From CAZGSG01 sp964528095 (GTDB taxonomy: Bacteria; Bacteroidota; Bacteroidia; Chitinophagales; Chitinophagaceae), in contig CAZGSG010000210.1 of assembly GCA_964528095.1 (NCBI GenBank), positions 1-10,270 on the forward strand: 10,270 nucleotides of DNA, in the 5' to 3' direction. This document shows, one piece after another, positions 1 through 6,322 of this stretch (positions are counted from its first letter, which is position 1; every line of letters starts with the position of its first letter). The notes beneath the pieces were generated by a model. It did no database searches and was not told the DNA's origin. It was given only the letters and a program-made list of their open reading frames with translations. A program made the translations under genes and the position numbers.

Positions 1-665
1 TCTTCAAAATCATTTATCAGGAAATCCTTCCAGGTTTCAACAGGCTTTTCGATAATTTCTTTTACTGTCATGGGAGGAAGGGCAGGAGAGACACCCGCAA
101 ACGCCTTACCTGTATTGATATGTATGCCTGGACTCACAATAAGTACCCGGTAGGCTGACAGATCAAGCGGCGTCTCTTCCAGTAATTCCCCTCTGCCATT
201 TCCTATACAGGGTTTATTGATAATGAAAAAAGGACAATCGCTCCCCAGCCTTGCAGCATAACTGATCAATTGTTTATCCGTAAGACCAAGATGAAATTGT
301 GTGTTCAACAACCGAAGTGTGAATGCTCCGTCCGCACTGCCCCCACCAAGTCCTGCACCAGTTGGAATCGTTTTGTGAAGATGGAATTGAACAGCTGGCA
401 ATTGTTTGGGGAAATCCGCTTTTAGCAGATGGTATGCTTTGACACAGATATTATCCTGAAGGACAGAAGTAGCGATTATACCAGTGCTATTAAAATTTAT
501 ATTGTCTACTGATCCTGATTCGAGATCCTTTTCTTCAGGAATAACTTCAAGTGCGTCGTATATCTTCAGGGGAAAGAAACAGGTATCCAGGTCATGATAT
601 CCATCATTTCTTTTACGAAGTATGCGAAGTCCCAGGTTGATCTTACAATTAGGAAAAACGATCAC
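1..665 (-). CDS. ispE: 4-diphosphocytidyl-2-C-methyl-D-erythritol kinase, partial (C-terminus beyond left edge)
   Basis: IspE is a cytoplasmic GHMP kinase that phosphorylates the 2-hydroxyl of CDP-methylerythritol with ATP in the MEP isoprenoid pathway. The visible product has 221 complete codons, beginning MIVFPNCKINLGL. The Lys of NCKINL (residue 8) sits where the catalytic Lys of the family lies. The glycine-rich ATP loop PTGAGLGGGSADGAF is at 101-115. LGSDCPFF places Asp143 at the family's catalytic Asp. The start is GTG at 665-663: there is an in-frame TAA at 689-687, no ATG lies between them, and the resulting N-terminus matches the usual start of Bacteroidota IspE. Family members are about 270-300 residues, so roughly 50 or more residues are missing at the left edge. 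The gene lies 112 nt behind the DUF151 nuclease gene on the same strand and may be co-transcribed with it. Identity is firm from motifs; co-transcription is inference. Confidence 0.95.
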   Translation of the reverse strand, partial: MIVFPNCKINLGLRILRKRNDGYHDLDTCFFPLKIYDALEVIPEEKDLESGSVDNINFNSTGIIATSVLQDNICVKAYHLLKADFPKQLPAVQFHLHKTIPTGAGLGGGSADGAFTLRLLNTQFHLGLTDKQLISYAARLGSDCPFFIINKPCIGNGRGELLEETPLDLSAYRVLIVSPGIHINTGKAFAGVSPALPPMTVKEIIEKPVETWKDFLINDFE

Positions 666-777
666 AGGTCGCCTGGTTTTACTGGTTTATAAAATAACTG
701 TTGAGAGTAACCCGGAGTAAATTACTAGTGAAGAATCGTTAATCTATCAGAGCAAGTCGTTCCGTCTTGTTCACAGA

Positions 778-1386
778 TTACCGGTTTCTTTTCCTGCTAT
801 TGATCTCATCGCGTATTGCAATGGCCCTTATATAGTCTTCGCTTTCCAGCACATCATTCAAGAGGGTGTTCAATTCCTCCAGGGTCATCGTTTTCAGATC
901 CTCATTACCTGTATTGCCATGTTCTTCTACAATGACTTCCTGCTTCTTCTTTTTCTTTTTTTCTCCGGTGCCGGTATCCTCCATTAGTATGCCTGCACTT
1001 TCCAGTATATTCTCATAGGTATAAATGGGGCAACCAAACCGCACAGCAAGTGCCAGCGCATCGGATGTCCTTGAATCTATCTCTATTGTATCGTTTTCTG
1101 AGGAGCAAACCAGTTTGGAATAAAAAATTCCTTCCTGTAGGTCACAAATAATGATCTCATGCAGATCAATTGCAAATGCATTCAGGAAGTTTTTCATCAG
1201 GTCATGCGTCAAAGGCCGGCTTGGATTCATTTTTTCCAATGCCACGGCAATCGCCTGGGCTTCAAAACCCCCAATTACGATCGGCAAACGACGCAGTCCA
1301 TTCACTTCTCCCAGCACCACTGCATAAGAATGCGTTTGGGTGATGCTATGAGATAAGGCTACAATTTCCAGTTCTATTTTCTTCAT
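778..1386 (-). CDS. Bifunctional nuclease family protein (DUF151) with C-terminal UVR motif
   Basis: This 202-residue protein has an N-terminal DUF151/bifunctional nuclease domain at about residues 5-135. Within it are LPIVIGGFEAQAIAVALE and the signature SRTSDALALAVRFGCPIY. A charged linker follows with six consecutive lysines (143-148), then a UvrB/UvrC-type helical hairpin at about 167-200 (MTLEELNTLL...EDYIRAIAIRDEI). Plant members of the family have reported RNase and DNase activity, and the structure of a Thermotoga homologue is known, but the bacterial role is poorly defined. The UVR motif normally mediates protein-protein contacts in UvrB, UvrC and ClpC-like proteins. DUF151 plus UVR at about 200 residues is a common Bacteroidota arrangement, so this looks intact. 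No signal peptide is visible, suggesting a cytoplasmic protein. The ATG at 1386 opens directly into the conserved MKKIELEIVAL start. The fold and family are clear; the substrate is not. Confidence 0.9.
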   Translation of the reverse strand: MKKIELEIVALSHSITQTHSYAVVLGEVNGLRRLPIVIGGFEAQAIAVALEKMNPSRPLTHDLMKNFLNAFAIDLHEIIICDLQEGIFYSKLVCSSENDTIEIDSRTSDALALAVRFGCPIYTYENILESAGILMEDTGTGEKKKKKKQEVIVEEHGNTGNEDLKTMTLEELNTLLNDVLESEDYIRAIAIRDEINSRKRNR

Positions 1387-1437
1387 AAAATATCACACGA
1401 AACTAAGGTTTTTGTTGCAAAAAAAAAGTCGTTCACA

Positions 1438-1498
1438 ATCCCCAATTTTAAACCTTATCCGTTGTGAATGAGGCGATAATTTCCAAATAATTGGGGAT
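1438..1498. repeat. 10-bp perfect inverted repeat, interleaved with a second 7-bp repeat
   Basis: ATCCCCAATT at 1438-1447 is matched by AATTGGGGAT at 1489-1498, with 41 nt between. TTCACAA at 1432-1438 is matched by TTGTGAA at 1462-1468. The left arm of the first repeat lies in the loop of the second, so as RNA the two stems would compete or form a pseudoknot-like arrangement. As DNA they could be protein sites. Both lie upstream of the DUF151 gene. The complementarity is seen directly; any function is inference. Confidence 0.5.
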
Positions 1499-1503
1499 AT
1501 CTC

Positions 1504-1536
1504 CAAAACGGCTTTTGAAACCGGGTAGCCGTTTTG
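1504..1536 (-). terminator. Possible hairpin terminator behind the DUF4412-like gene
   Basis: CAAAACGGCT at 1504-1513 pairs perfectly with AGCCGTTTTG at 1527-1536 around a 13-nt loop. It lies 89 nt past the TAG of the minus-strand gene ending at 1626. Read on the minus strand, the stem ends in four U followed by G, which is a weak tract, so termination is plausible rather than clear. It could instead be a processing or stability hairpin. Confidence 0.4.
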
Positions 1537-1625
1537 TTCTTTTCTTATTACAAATCAACACCGTGATTGTTTATTCCGTTCCGCGGGAACTGGAGCATTG
1601 CGAAATTTTGAATATTCCTGCCTTC

Positions 1626-2561
1626 CTAACCTGTACGACCTGGCTTTACAGGACGGATCTTGGCATCTTTTGAAGATTTTCTAATATCGGGCCAAGCGGG
1701 TGATTGAGGATTTGGGCGTTCCCTACTTCTTCTTTCTGAAAGAAGTGTTGCCGTATTTTTTTTATTTGTAGTTGTTTGTTTTTTTACCTGTTTTTTTTGT
1801 GGGTGATTCTTTTGAGAAGAGGACTCGGCAGCAGGATGATTTGTGTCTTTTTCTGTCATGATAGAATCCTGTACTGGCGAATACAAGGTCCCGGAGGAAG
1901 AATCTGCTACTTGTTCTTCGATAAAACCTGGCGGCACTGAAAAATCGGCTTCACTAAATTTCCCAGGCGTTATACTGATTGCTGCGACTGATACTTTATT
2001 TGAATCAGACGTATCCAAGTGTTCTTTTAACGCTGATTTGTACAGGTCCAGTTTAAAATCAACACCAAGTACGATCTTATTGTGATTGACCATGATCAGT
2101 TCCATGGTATTGCTATATTTATCTGGTACAGGATAATACAGGTCATCTGAAATATGTAAAATAGAAGAACCGCCGCCAAACATCAAACCTGCAATGCCAC
2201 TAAGACCGCCGGGCCCGATCTCAAAAGGATGGGTCGTATAGCCGGCAAATGTTTTTTTCCCTATATCATTCATATCTTTTGAAAAACTCAATGGCTTTGT
2301 TTTAAATGTATGTTCTTCCCGGTTAAAATAATACAAGCGTGCCGAATCTATACGAATGAGAACATCTTCTTTATTAACGATATTGTTTTCCTTAAGACTC
2401 ACCCGAATGGCGTTCTTTCCGAACATAGCTGTTAGTTCTGCAGGTGGAGTATTGTCAACGCTATATTTATAGATGCGATATACAATAGTGCCTTCGAATG
2501 GCTGCTGGGATATGCTGTTAATAGTAGACATTGTGCAAAAAAAGAAAAGAAGAATTTTCAT
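1626..2561 (-). CDS. Secreted DUF4412-like protein of unknown function with basic C-terminal tail
   Basis: This 311-residue protein begins with an export signal (MKILLFFFCTMSTINSISQQ). There is no lipobox cysteine, so a signal-peptidase-I substrate in the periplasm or outside is expected. Residues about 21-215 resemble the DUF4412-type proteins of Bacteroidota: it opens FEGTIVYRI, and later segments such as HISDDLYYPVPDKYSNTMELIM suggest an alternating beta-strand fold. No catalytic motif is visible. From about residue 233 the protein becomes low-complexity, rich in Lys, Arg, Ser, Pro, Gln and Thr (for example KNHPQKKQVKKQTTTNKK at 251-268), and ends RPVKPGRTG. This tail of nearly 80 residues is not part of a fold I recognise. 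The ATG is only 23 nt downstream of the strong etf terminator, with no Shine-Dalgarno sequence. The family call is from style and N-terminal pattern only; function is unknown. Confidence 0.65.
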   Translation of the reverse strand: MKILLFFFCTMSTINSISQQPFEGTIVYRIYKYSVDNTPPAELTAMFGKNAIRVSLKENNIVNKEDVLIRIDSARLYYFNREEHTFKTKPLSFSKDMNDIGKKTFAGYTTHPFEIGPGGLSGIAGLMFGGGSSILHISDDLYYPVPDKYSNTMELIMVNHNKIVLGVDFKLDLYKSALKEHLDTSDSNKVSVAAISITPGKFSEADFSVPPGFIEEQVADSSSGTLYSPVQDSIMTEKDTNHPAAESSSQKNHPQKKQVKKQTTTNKKNTATLLSERRSRERPNPQSPAWPDIRKSSKDAKIRPVKPGRTG

Positions 2562-2584
2562 GATTATTTAAAGGGTTATATGCA

Positions 2585-2629
2585 TATATAAAAAGCCAGG
2601 TGAAAATAAATCACCTGGCTTTTTATATA
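2585..2629 (-). terminator. Strong rho-independent terminator of the etfBA operon
   Basis: A perfect 19-bp stem (2585-2603 with 2611-2629) with core AAAAAGCCAGGTGA/TCACCTGGCTTTTT closes a 7-nt A/T loop. It starts 17 nt after the etfA stop codon. On the minus strand the GC-rich part is followed by five U and then an AU-rich tail. The symmetry gives a U tract on both strands, so it could work in either direction, but only the minus strand has a gene feeding into it. Confidence 0.92.
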
Positions 2630-2646
2630 GTAAGGAATATCCTAAG

Positions 2647-3606
2647 TTACGCTTTGAGTTTTTTAACGGCTTCGGTGAATTTGGGTACCACTTCAAATGC
2701 GTCGCCAACAATACCATAGTCCGCTGCTTTGAAAAAAGGGGCTTCGGGGTCTTTATTGATCACTACAATTACCTTACTCCGGTTTACCCCGGCCAGGTGC
2801 TGAATAGCGCCAGAAATACCAATTGCGATATATAAATTAGGAGCAATCGCAAAACCTGTTTGGCCAACGTGTTCATTGTGTGGCCGCCAATGTGAGTCCG
2901 CAACCGGTCGGCTACATGCGGTGGCAGCGTGTAAAACCTTTGCAAGTTCTTCCAGCATACCCCAGTTTTCCGGTCCTTTTAATCCACGGCCGCCGCTTAC
3001 GACGATCTCGGCCTCTGTAAGCGGAACTTCACCCGACGCCTTAGTAACATTGCTGACTTTTACTTTCGGCGTAGGTACCGTGGCAGAGAATGCCACAACT
3101 TCCGCAGTGCCTTCGCCGGCTTTTACCTGGTAGGCATTGGGATTTAGAGAAATGATCTTTACCGGCGTGGCAACGGCAATATTTGCAAACGCTTTACCTG
3201 AAAATACATTTTTCTTTACCACGAACCCATTACTGGTATCAGGTAAGGCTACTGCACCGGATACCAGTCCTGCCTTTAATCTCGCCGAAAGCCTGGGCGC
3301 AATTGCTTTCCCATTCAAGTTATTTGAAAAAACGATAACAGTTGCACCTGTACCTTCAGCTATCTGCGCTATCACATTGCAATAAACCTGTGCATCAAGC
3401 GTATTCAACGCTTCATTACTTACTGTGTGAATTTTCTTTACGCCATATTTTCCCAGCGCAGCCAGATCTTCATTGGTAGCACCCAATAAGACTGCTTCAG
3501 CGCTTGTATTTAATTGTTCGGCTATTTTGGCCCCGTAAGTCAATACTTCCAGGGAAGATTTTTTCACCAGGCCTTCTGCTGTATCGATAAATATTAAAAC
3601 TGACAT
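2647..3606 (-). CDS. etfA: Electron transfer flavoprotein, alpha subunit
   Basis: EtfA is the FAD-binding large subunit of the soluble ETF heterodimer, which takes electrons from acyl-CoA and related dehydrogenases and passes them on, classically to ETF-quinone oxidoreductase. The 319-residue length is typical. The N-terminal domain (about 1-180) is the ETF alpha/beta fold shared with EtfB. The C-terminal FAD domain (about 198-319) has the expected sequence: VSGGRGLKGPENW, CSRPVADSHW at 231-240, VGQTG at 247-251, ISGAIQHLAG at 264-273, INKDPEAP at 283-290 and ADYGIVGDAFEVVP at 295-308. All main FAD-contacting stretches are present. The gene follows etfB by 72 nt and is closed by the terminator at 2585-2629, making a two-gene operon. 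No dehydrogenase or ETF-QO gene is nearby, so the electron donors cannot be read from context. Confidence 0.97.
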   Translation of the reverse strand: MSVLIFIDTAEGLVKKSSLEVLTYGAKIAEQLNTSAEAVLLGATNEDLAALGKYGVKKIHTVSNEALNTLDAQVYCNVIAQIAEGTGATVIVFSNNLNGKAIAPRLSARLKAGLVSGAVALPDTSNGFVVKKNVFSGKAFANIAVATPVKIISLNPNAYQVKAGEGTAEVVAFSATVPTPKVKVSNVTKASGEVPLTEAEIVVSGGRGLKGPENWGMLEELAKVLHAATACSRPVADSHWRPHNEHVGQTGFAIAPNLYIAIGISGAIQHLAGVNRSKVIVVINKDPEAPFFKAADYGIVGDAFEVVPKFTEAVKKLKA

Positions 3607-3678
3607 GTTGTTAATTTGTTGATTTGAGAATTCAGGATTATGACTGAACAGGTAAAAATATTATTCCCCCAATAAAGG

Positions 3679-4419
3679 TCAGATCGCTTTTGCTTCTTCA
3701 TGCAGCAGCCTTACTAACTCCTCTACGTTATCAGGTGATACCAGTTTTACGCCGGCTTTTGCTGGCGGTAATCCATAGCTGGTAATAGTTGTAAGCGCAT
3801 CAACAGCCACCGGCTCTACTACTTTCAACGGTTTTGTACGGGCAGCCATGATCCCACGCATATTGGGAATCCGTTGTTCTGCCATTCCTTTTTGCGCACT
3901 TACTACAAGCGGCAGTTCTACTTCGTTCTTTTCTTCACCACCTTCTATTTCGCGGGTTATAACAGCGCTGTTACCATTCAATTCAAATTTAGCTGCAAGT
4001 GAAACAAATGGCAGATCGAGCAGTTCCGCTACCATGCCTCCAATGGAAGATCCATTGTAGTCAATGGTTTCCTTACCTGTAAAAATCAGATCGTAACCCT
4101 CTTTGGCAACGGCCGCTATTTGCGAAGCAATATAAAAACTATCGTGACTATCAGTATTTACACGGATGGCTTCATCGCCACCTAGTGCCAGTGCTTTACG
4201 GATGATTGGTTCCGCATCCGCAGTTCCTACGGTAATAAGATGGATAACGGTTGCAGCATCCTTTTCTTTTAATTCGATGGCACGAACCAAGGCATACCAT
4301 TCGTCATATGGATTGATGATCCACTGTACACCATTGGTGTCAAATTTCGTGTTGTTATCGGTGAAAGCTATTTTTGCCGTGGTATCCGGCGTTTTACTGA
4401 TACAAACTAAGACCTTCAT
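3679..4419 (-). CDS. etfB: Electron transfer flavoprotein, beta subunit
   Basis: EtfB is the small ETF subunit, which pairs with EtfA and in the standard family binds structural AMP. The 246-residue length is normal. NPYDEWYALVRAIEL (37-51) is the conserved early motif. FTGKETIDYNGSSIGGMVAE (113-132) matches the AMP-loop region, with Glu-Thr where many homologues have Gln-Ala. VITREIEGG followed by QKGMAEQRIPNMRGIMAARTKP (153-197) is the ETF-beta signature. The ATG at 4419 opens into MKVLVCISKTPDTTAKI, the usual start. It is the first gene of the operon, with a candidate Bacteroidota -7 element 49-56 nt upstream and divergent to the TPR-tilS pair. The form looks like the canonical two-subunit, fatty-acid-oxidation type rather than a bifurcating EtfAB, but this cannot be settled from sequence motifs alone. 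Confidence 0.97.
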   Translation of the reverse strand: MKVLVCISKTPDTTAKIAFTDNNTKFDTNGVQWIINPYDEWYALVRAIELKEKDAATVIHLITVGTADAEPIIRKALALGGDEAIRVNTDSHDSFYIASQIAAVAKEGYDLIFTGKETIDYNGSSIGGMVAELLDLPFVSLAAKFELNGNSAVITREIEGGEEKNEVELPLVVSAQKGMAEQRIPNMRGIMAARTKPLKVVEPVAVDALTTITSYGLPPAKAGVKLVSPDNVEELVRLLHEEAKAI

Positions 4420-4445
4420 TTGTATAATTTTGAATCGTTAGTAAA

Positions 4446-4465
4446 TTAGTTGTTTATGCAACTAA
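4446..4465. repeat. 7-bp inverted repeat in the etfB leader
   Basis: TTAGTTG at 4446-4452 is mirrored by CAACTAA at 4459-4465 around a 6-nt spacer. It overlaps the expected transcription start of etfB, so it could be an operator or a weak 5' hairpin. It is short and AT-rich enough to be chance. Confidence 0.3.
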
Positions 4466-4467
4466 AA

Positions 4468-4475
4468 CAAAGATA
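4468..4475 (-). promoter_or_regulatory. Candidate -7 promoter element for etfBA
   Basis: On the minus strand this reads TATCTTTG, a full match to the Bacteroidota sigma-ABfr -7 consensus TAnnTTTG. It would put transcription start near 4462, about 43 nt before the etfB ATG. No good TTTG -33 box is visible at the usual 17-23 nt spacing, so it is a candidate only. Confidence 0.5.
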
Positions 4476-4517
4476 AGTGAAGCAAAGGTAATAATGGAGA
4501 AATAGACGGAAAATTTT

Positions 4518-4536
4518 ATGGTCAGAATCTGGCCAT
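4518..4536. promoter_or_regulatory. 19-bp near-perfect dyad between etfB and the TPR-tilS genes, candidate operator
   Basis: ATGGTCAGAATCTGGCCAT has two 9-bp half sites around a single central A, with one mismatch (T at 4522 opposite G at 4532). It sits in the 171-nt divergent gap, about 55-70 nt upstream of the predicted etfB transcription start and 55 nt before the TPR start codon. Size and symmetry suit binding by a dimeric regulator, but no regulator gene is in the window and the site is not one I recognise. Confidence 0.45.
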
Positions 4537-4590
4537 TATCACCACATGTGAATAAAAAACTCCCGGTAGCGGGCATATACAGAAGAAAAT

Positions 4591-4902
4591 ATGGATAGGA
4601 TCGAAAAATTAAAAGGTTTTTTACAAAGCAACCCCGCTGATAGCTTTATCCAACATGCGTTGGCGCTGGAGTATATTAAACTGGGGGACGATGCTACTGC
4701 CAAAAACGTTTTTGAGCTCTTACTTGAAAGAGACCCGGGTTATGTAGGAAGCTATTATCATCTTGGCAAATTACTGGAAAGAAATAAGGGAGACAAGGCC
4801 GCTATCAACATATACGAGAAGGGAATGGAAGTAGCGCTAAAAGCAGGGGATAAACATGCATATGGAGAATTACGGGGCGCACTGGAAGAACTGATATTTT
4901 GA
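4591..4902 (+). CDS. Small tetratricopeptide-repeat protein
   Basis: This 103-residue all-helical protein has two TPR units. The first is at about 18-50 (FIQHALALEYIKLGDDATAKNVFELLLERDPGY) and the second at about 52-85 (VGSYYHLGKLLERNKGDKAAINIYEKG). The small-residue and aromatic pattern of TPRs is clear (Ala/Leu at helix contacts, Tyr before Leu-Gly, Asp-Pro at the turn). No signal peptide or membrane segment is visible, so it is probably a cytoplasmic adaptor. It lies 55 nt upstream of tilS on the same strand, which suggests co-transcription. That does not prove a role in tRNA modification. The ATG gives a short N-terminal helix (MDRIEKLKGFLQSNP) typical of small TPR proteins in this phylum. 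Its binding partner is unknown. Confidence 0.85.
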   Translation: MDRIEKLKGFLQSNPADSFIQHALALEYIKLGDDATAKNVFELLLERDPGYVGSYYHLGKLLERNKGDKAAINIYEKGMEVALKAGDKHAYGELRGALEELIF

Positions 4903-4957
4903 GCGGTTCTTTTATTAATAAACAGACCCCAACAATCGCAGGCTTTAATTACAACAC

Positions 4958-6322
4958 ATGAACTTAGTAGAAAGATTTACTGAAAATATCAAGCAGGAGG
5001 GGCTTTTTAGTAAAAAAGATCGGCTTTTACTTGCTGTAAGTGGTGGCATGGACTCTGCTGTTTTATGTGAACTATGCAGGCAGACCGGCCATCAATTCAG
5101 TATCCTTCATTGCAATTTTCAACTACGGAAAGAGGAAAGCGAGCGAGACGAAGACTTTGTAAGAGCATTAGCCGTAAAATACGGAGTTGAAGTATTGGTG
5201 AAAAGGTTTGATACCGCGAAGCTGTCGCAAAAAATGAAAAAAGGTATTCAGGAAACAGCCCGCTTACTGCGATATGAATGGTTTCTCGAGGTATGGCAGG
5301 AAATGACTACAGCTAAACATCCTGCAAGATGCTATATCCTGACAGCGCATCATCTGAATGATAATATTGAGACAGTTCTCATGAATTTCTTTAAAGGCAC
5401 TGGCATTGCCGGTCTGCGTGGTATACAGCCTTTGCAGCAACAGCTTGCCCGACCATTATTGTTTGCAAAAAAAGAGGAGCTGCTTGTTTTTGCAAATGAA
5501 AATAATCTGGACTGGGTAGAAGACAGTTCAAATTCCAGTGACAAGTATTCAAGAAACTACTTTCGCAACCAGTTATTACCTCTTGCGCAGACAATCTATC
5601 CGGAAGCAGAGAATAATATTGCCAGTAATATTGCCCGGTTCAGAGATATTGAAGTGTTATACCAACAAGCCATCGCCGTTCATAAAAAGAAACTGGTAGA
5701 GCAGAAAGGGAATGAATTACATATTCCTGTATTAAAGCTTAAAAAAACAGTGCCGCTACACAGTATTATATTTGAAATAACCAAAGAATATGGGTTTAGC
5801 CCGCAACAGATCACTGATGTGATTGGTTTACTGGAAAGCGAATCCGGCAGATATGTTCAATCCGCTACGCATCGGGTGATACGTAACAGGTCATGGCTGA
5901 TCATTGCTTCCAATTCGTTAGAAGAGGCACAAAATATCCTGCTGGAGAAACAGGAAGAACAAGTCGTTTTCCCAGGAGGAACGCTCCAACTTTCTGTAAA
6001 GCAGGTAGTAGCTACTTCTATACAATCGCCCGCCAATATTGCATTATTAAACCCGAAAGAGATCAGCTTTCCGCTACTGCTTCGTAAATGGAAAGCAGGT
6101 GATTATTTTTATCCGCTCGGGATGAAGAAGAAAAAAAAAGTAGCCCGTTTTCTTATCGATCAGAAATTATCAAAAACCGAAAAAGAAAATACCTGGGTAA
6201 TTGAAATGAATAAAAAGGTTATCTGGATTGTGGGCCACCGCATAGACGACCGTTTCAAGATTACCACACTGAACCAACCTATTTTAGAGATCAGGGTCTC
6301 CCAAAAAGAGCAGGGTTCTTAA
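4958..6322 (+). CDS. tilS: tRNA(Ile)-lysidine synthetase
   Basis: TilS uses ATP to attach lysine to C34 of the CAU-anticodon tRNA(Ile), changing it to read AUA and to be charged with isoleucine. The 454-residue protein has the N-type ATP-pyrophosphatase loop SGGMDS at 28-33, then HCNFQLRKEESERDEDF, ILTAHHLNDNIETVLMNFFKGTG and RNYFRNQLLPL, all typical of the catalytic domain. The C-terminal TilS domain includes LLLRKWKAGDYFYPLGMKKKKKVARFLIDQKLS and WIVGHRIDDRFKIT, so this is the long, complete form. A run of nine A encodes part of the MKKKKK segment and could promote slippage, but the frame is intact across it. The gene follows the TPR gene by 55 nt. Its last 32 bases overlap the end of the convergent rhomboid gene. 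Confidence 0.97.
   Translation: MNLVERFTENIKQEGLFSKKDRLLLAVSGGMDSAVLCELCRQTGHQFSILHCNFQLRKEESERDEDFVRALAVKYGVEVLVKRFDTAKLSQKMKKGIQETARLLRYEWFLEVWQEMTTAKHPARCYILTAHHLNDNIETVLMNFFKGTGIAGLRGIQPLQQQLARPLLFAKKEELLVFANENNLDWVEDSSNSSDKYSRNYFRNQLLPLAQTIYPEAENNIASNIARFRDIEVLYQQAIAVHKKKLVEQKGNELHIPVLKLKKTVPLHSIIFEITKEYGFSPQQITDVIGLLESESGRYVQSATHRVIRNRSWLIIASNSLEEAQNILLEKQEEQVVFPGGTLQLSVKQVVATSIQSPANIALLNPKEISFPLLLRKWKAGDYFYPLGMKKKKKVARFLIDQKLSKTEKENTWVIEMNKKVIWIVGHRIDDRFKITTLNQPILEIRVSQKEQGS

Larger units (their letters stand above)
1387..1625. other. 239-nt noncoding stretch with three inverted repeats
   Basis: This lies between the stop of the DUF4412-like gene and the start of the DUF151 gene, both on the minus strand. 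I see no credible gene: a 60-codon plus-strand frame that begins here and runs past 1625 has no recognisable content and overlaps the 3' end of the neighbouring gene antisense. The stretch holds a 10-bp inverted repeat (1438-1447 with 1489-1498), a 7-bp one interleaved with it (1432-1438 with 1462-1468), and a compact 10-bp hairpin (1504-1513 with 1527-1536). It also has a run of nine A at 1419-1427. Part is probably the 3' end of the upstream transcript and part the promoter or leader of the DUF151 gene. No promoter is clear; CGAAACTA at 1398-1405 (TAGTTTCG on the minus strand) is one mismatch from the Bacteroidota -7 element but sits very close to the start codon. Confidence 0.6.

Noticed and set aside
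780..900. UVR motif as a remnant of uvrB or uvrC
   Set aside because: The motif is fused in frame to a complete DUF151 domain, a standard Bacteroidota architecture, and no other UvrB/UvrC domain is nearby.
927..970. Poly-lysine linker of the DUF151 protein as a possible frameshift point
   Set aside because: The frame continues into a good UVR motif and a normal stop, and similar charged linkers are expected in this family.
1491..1673. 60-codon plus-strand open frame in the gap next to the DUF4412-like gene
   Set aside because: It has no recognisable motif, spans a hairpin, and runs antisense into the end of a supported gene.
4562..4573. CCCG/CGGG hairpin just before the TPR start codon
   Set aside because: The arms are only four base pairs around a 4-nt loop, which is too weak to call as a regulatory hairpin or terminator.
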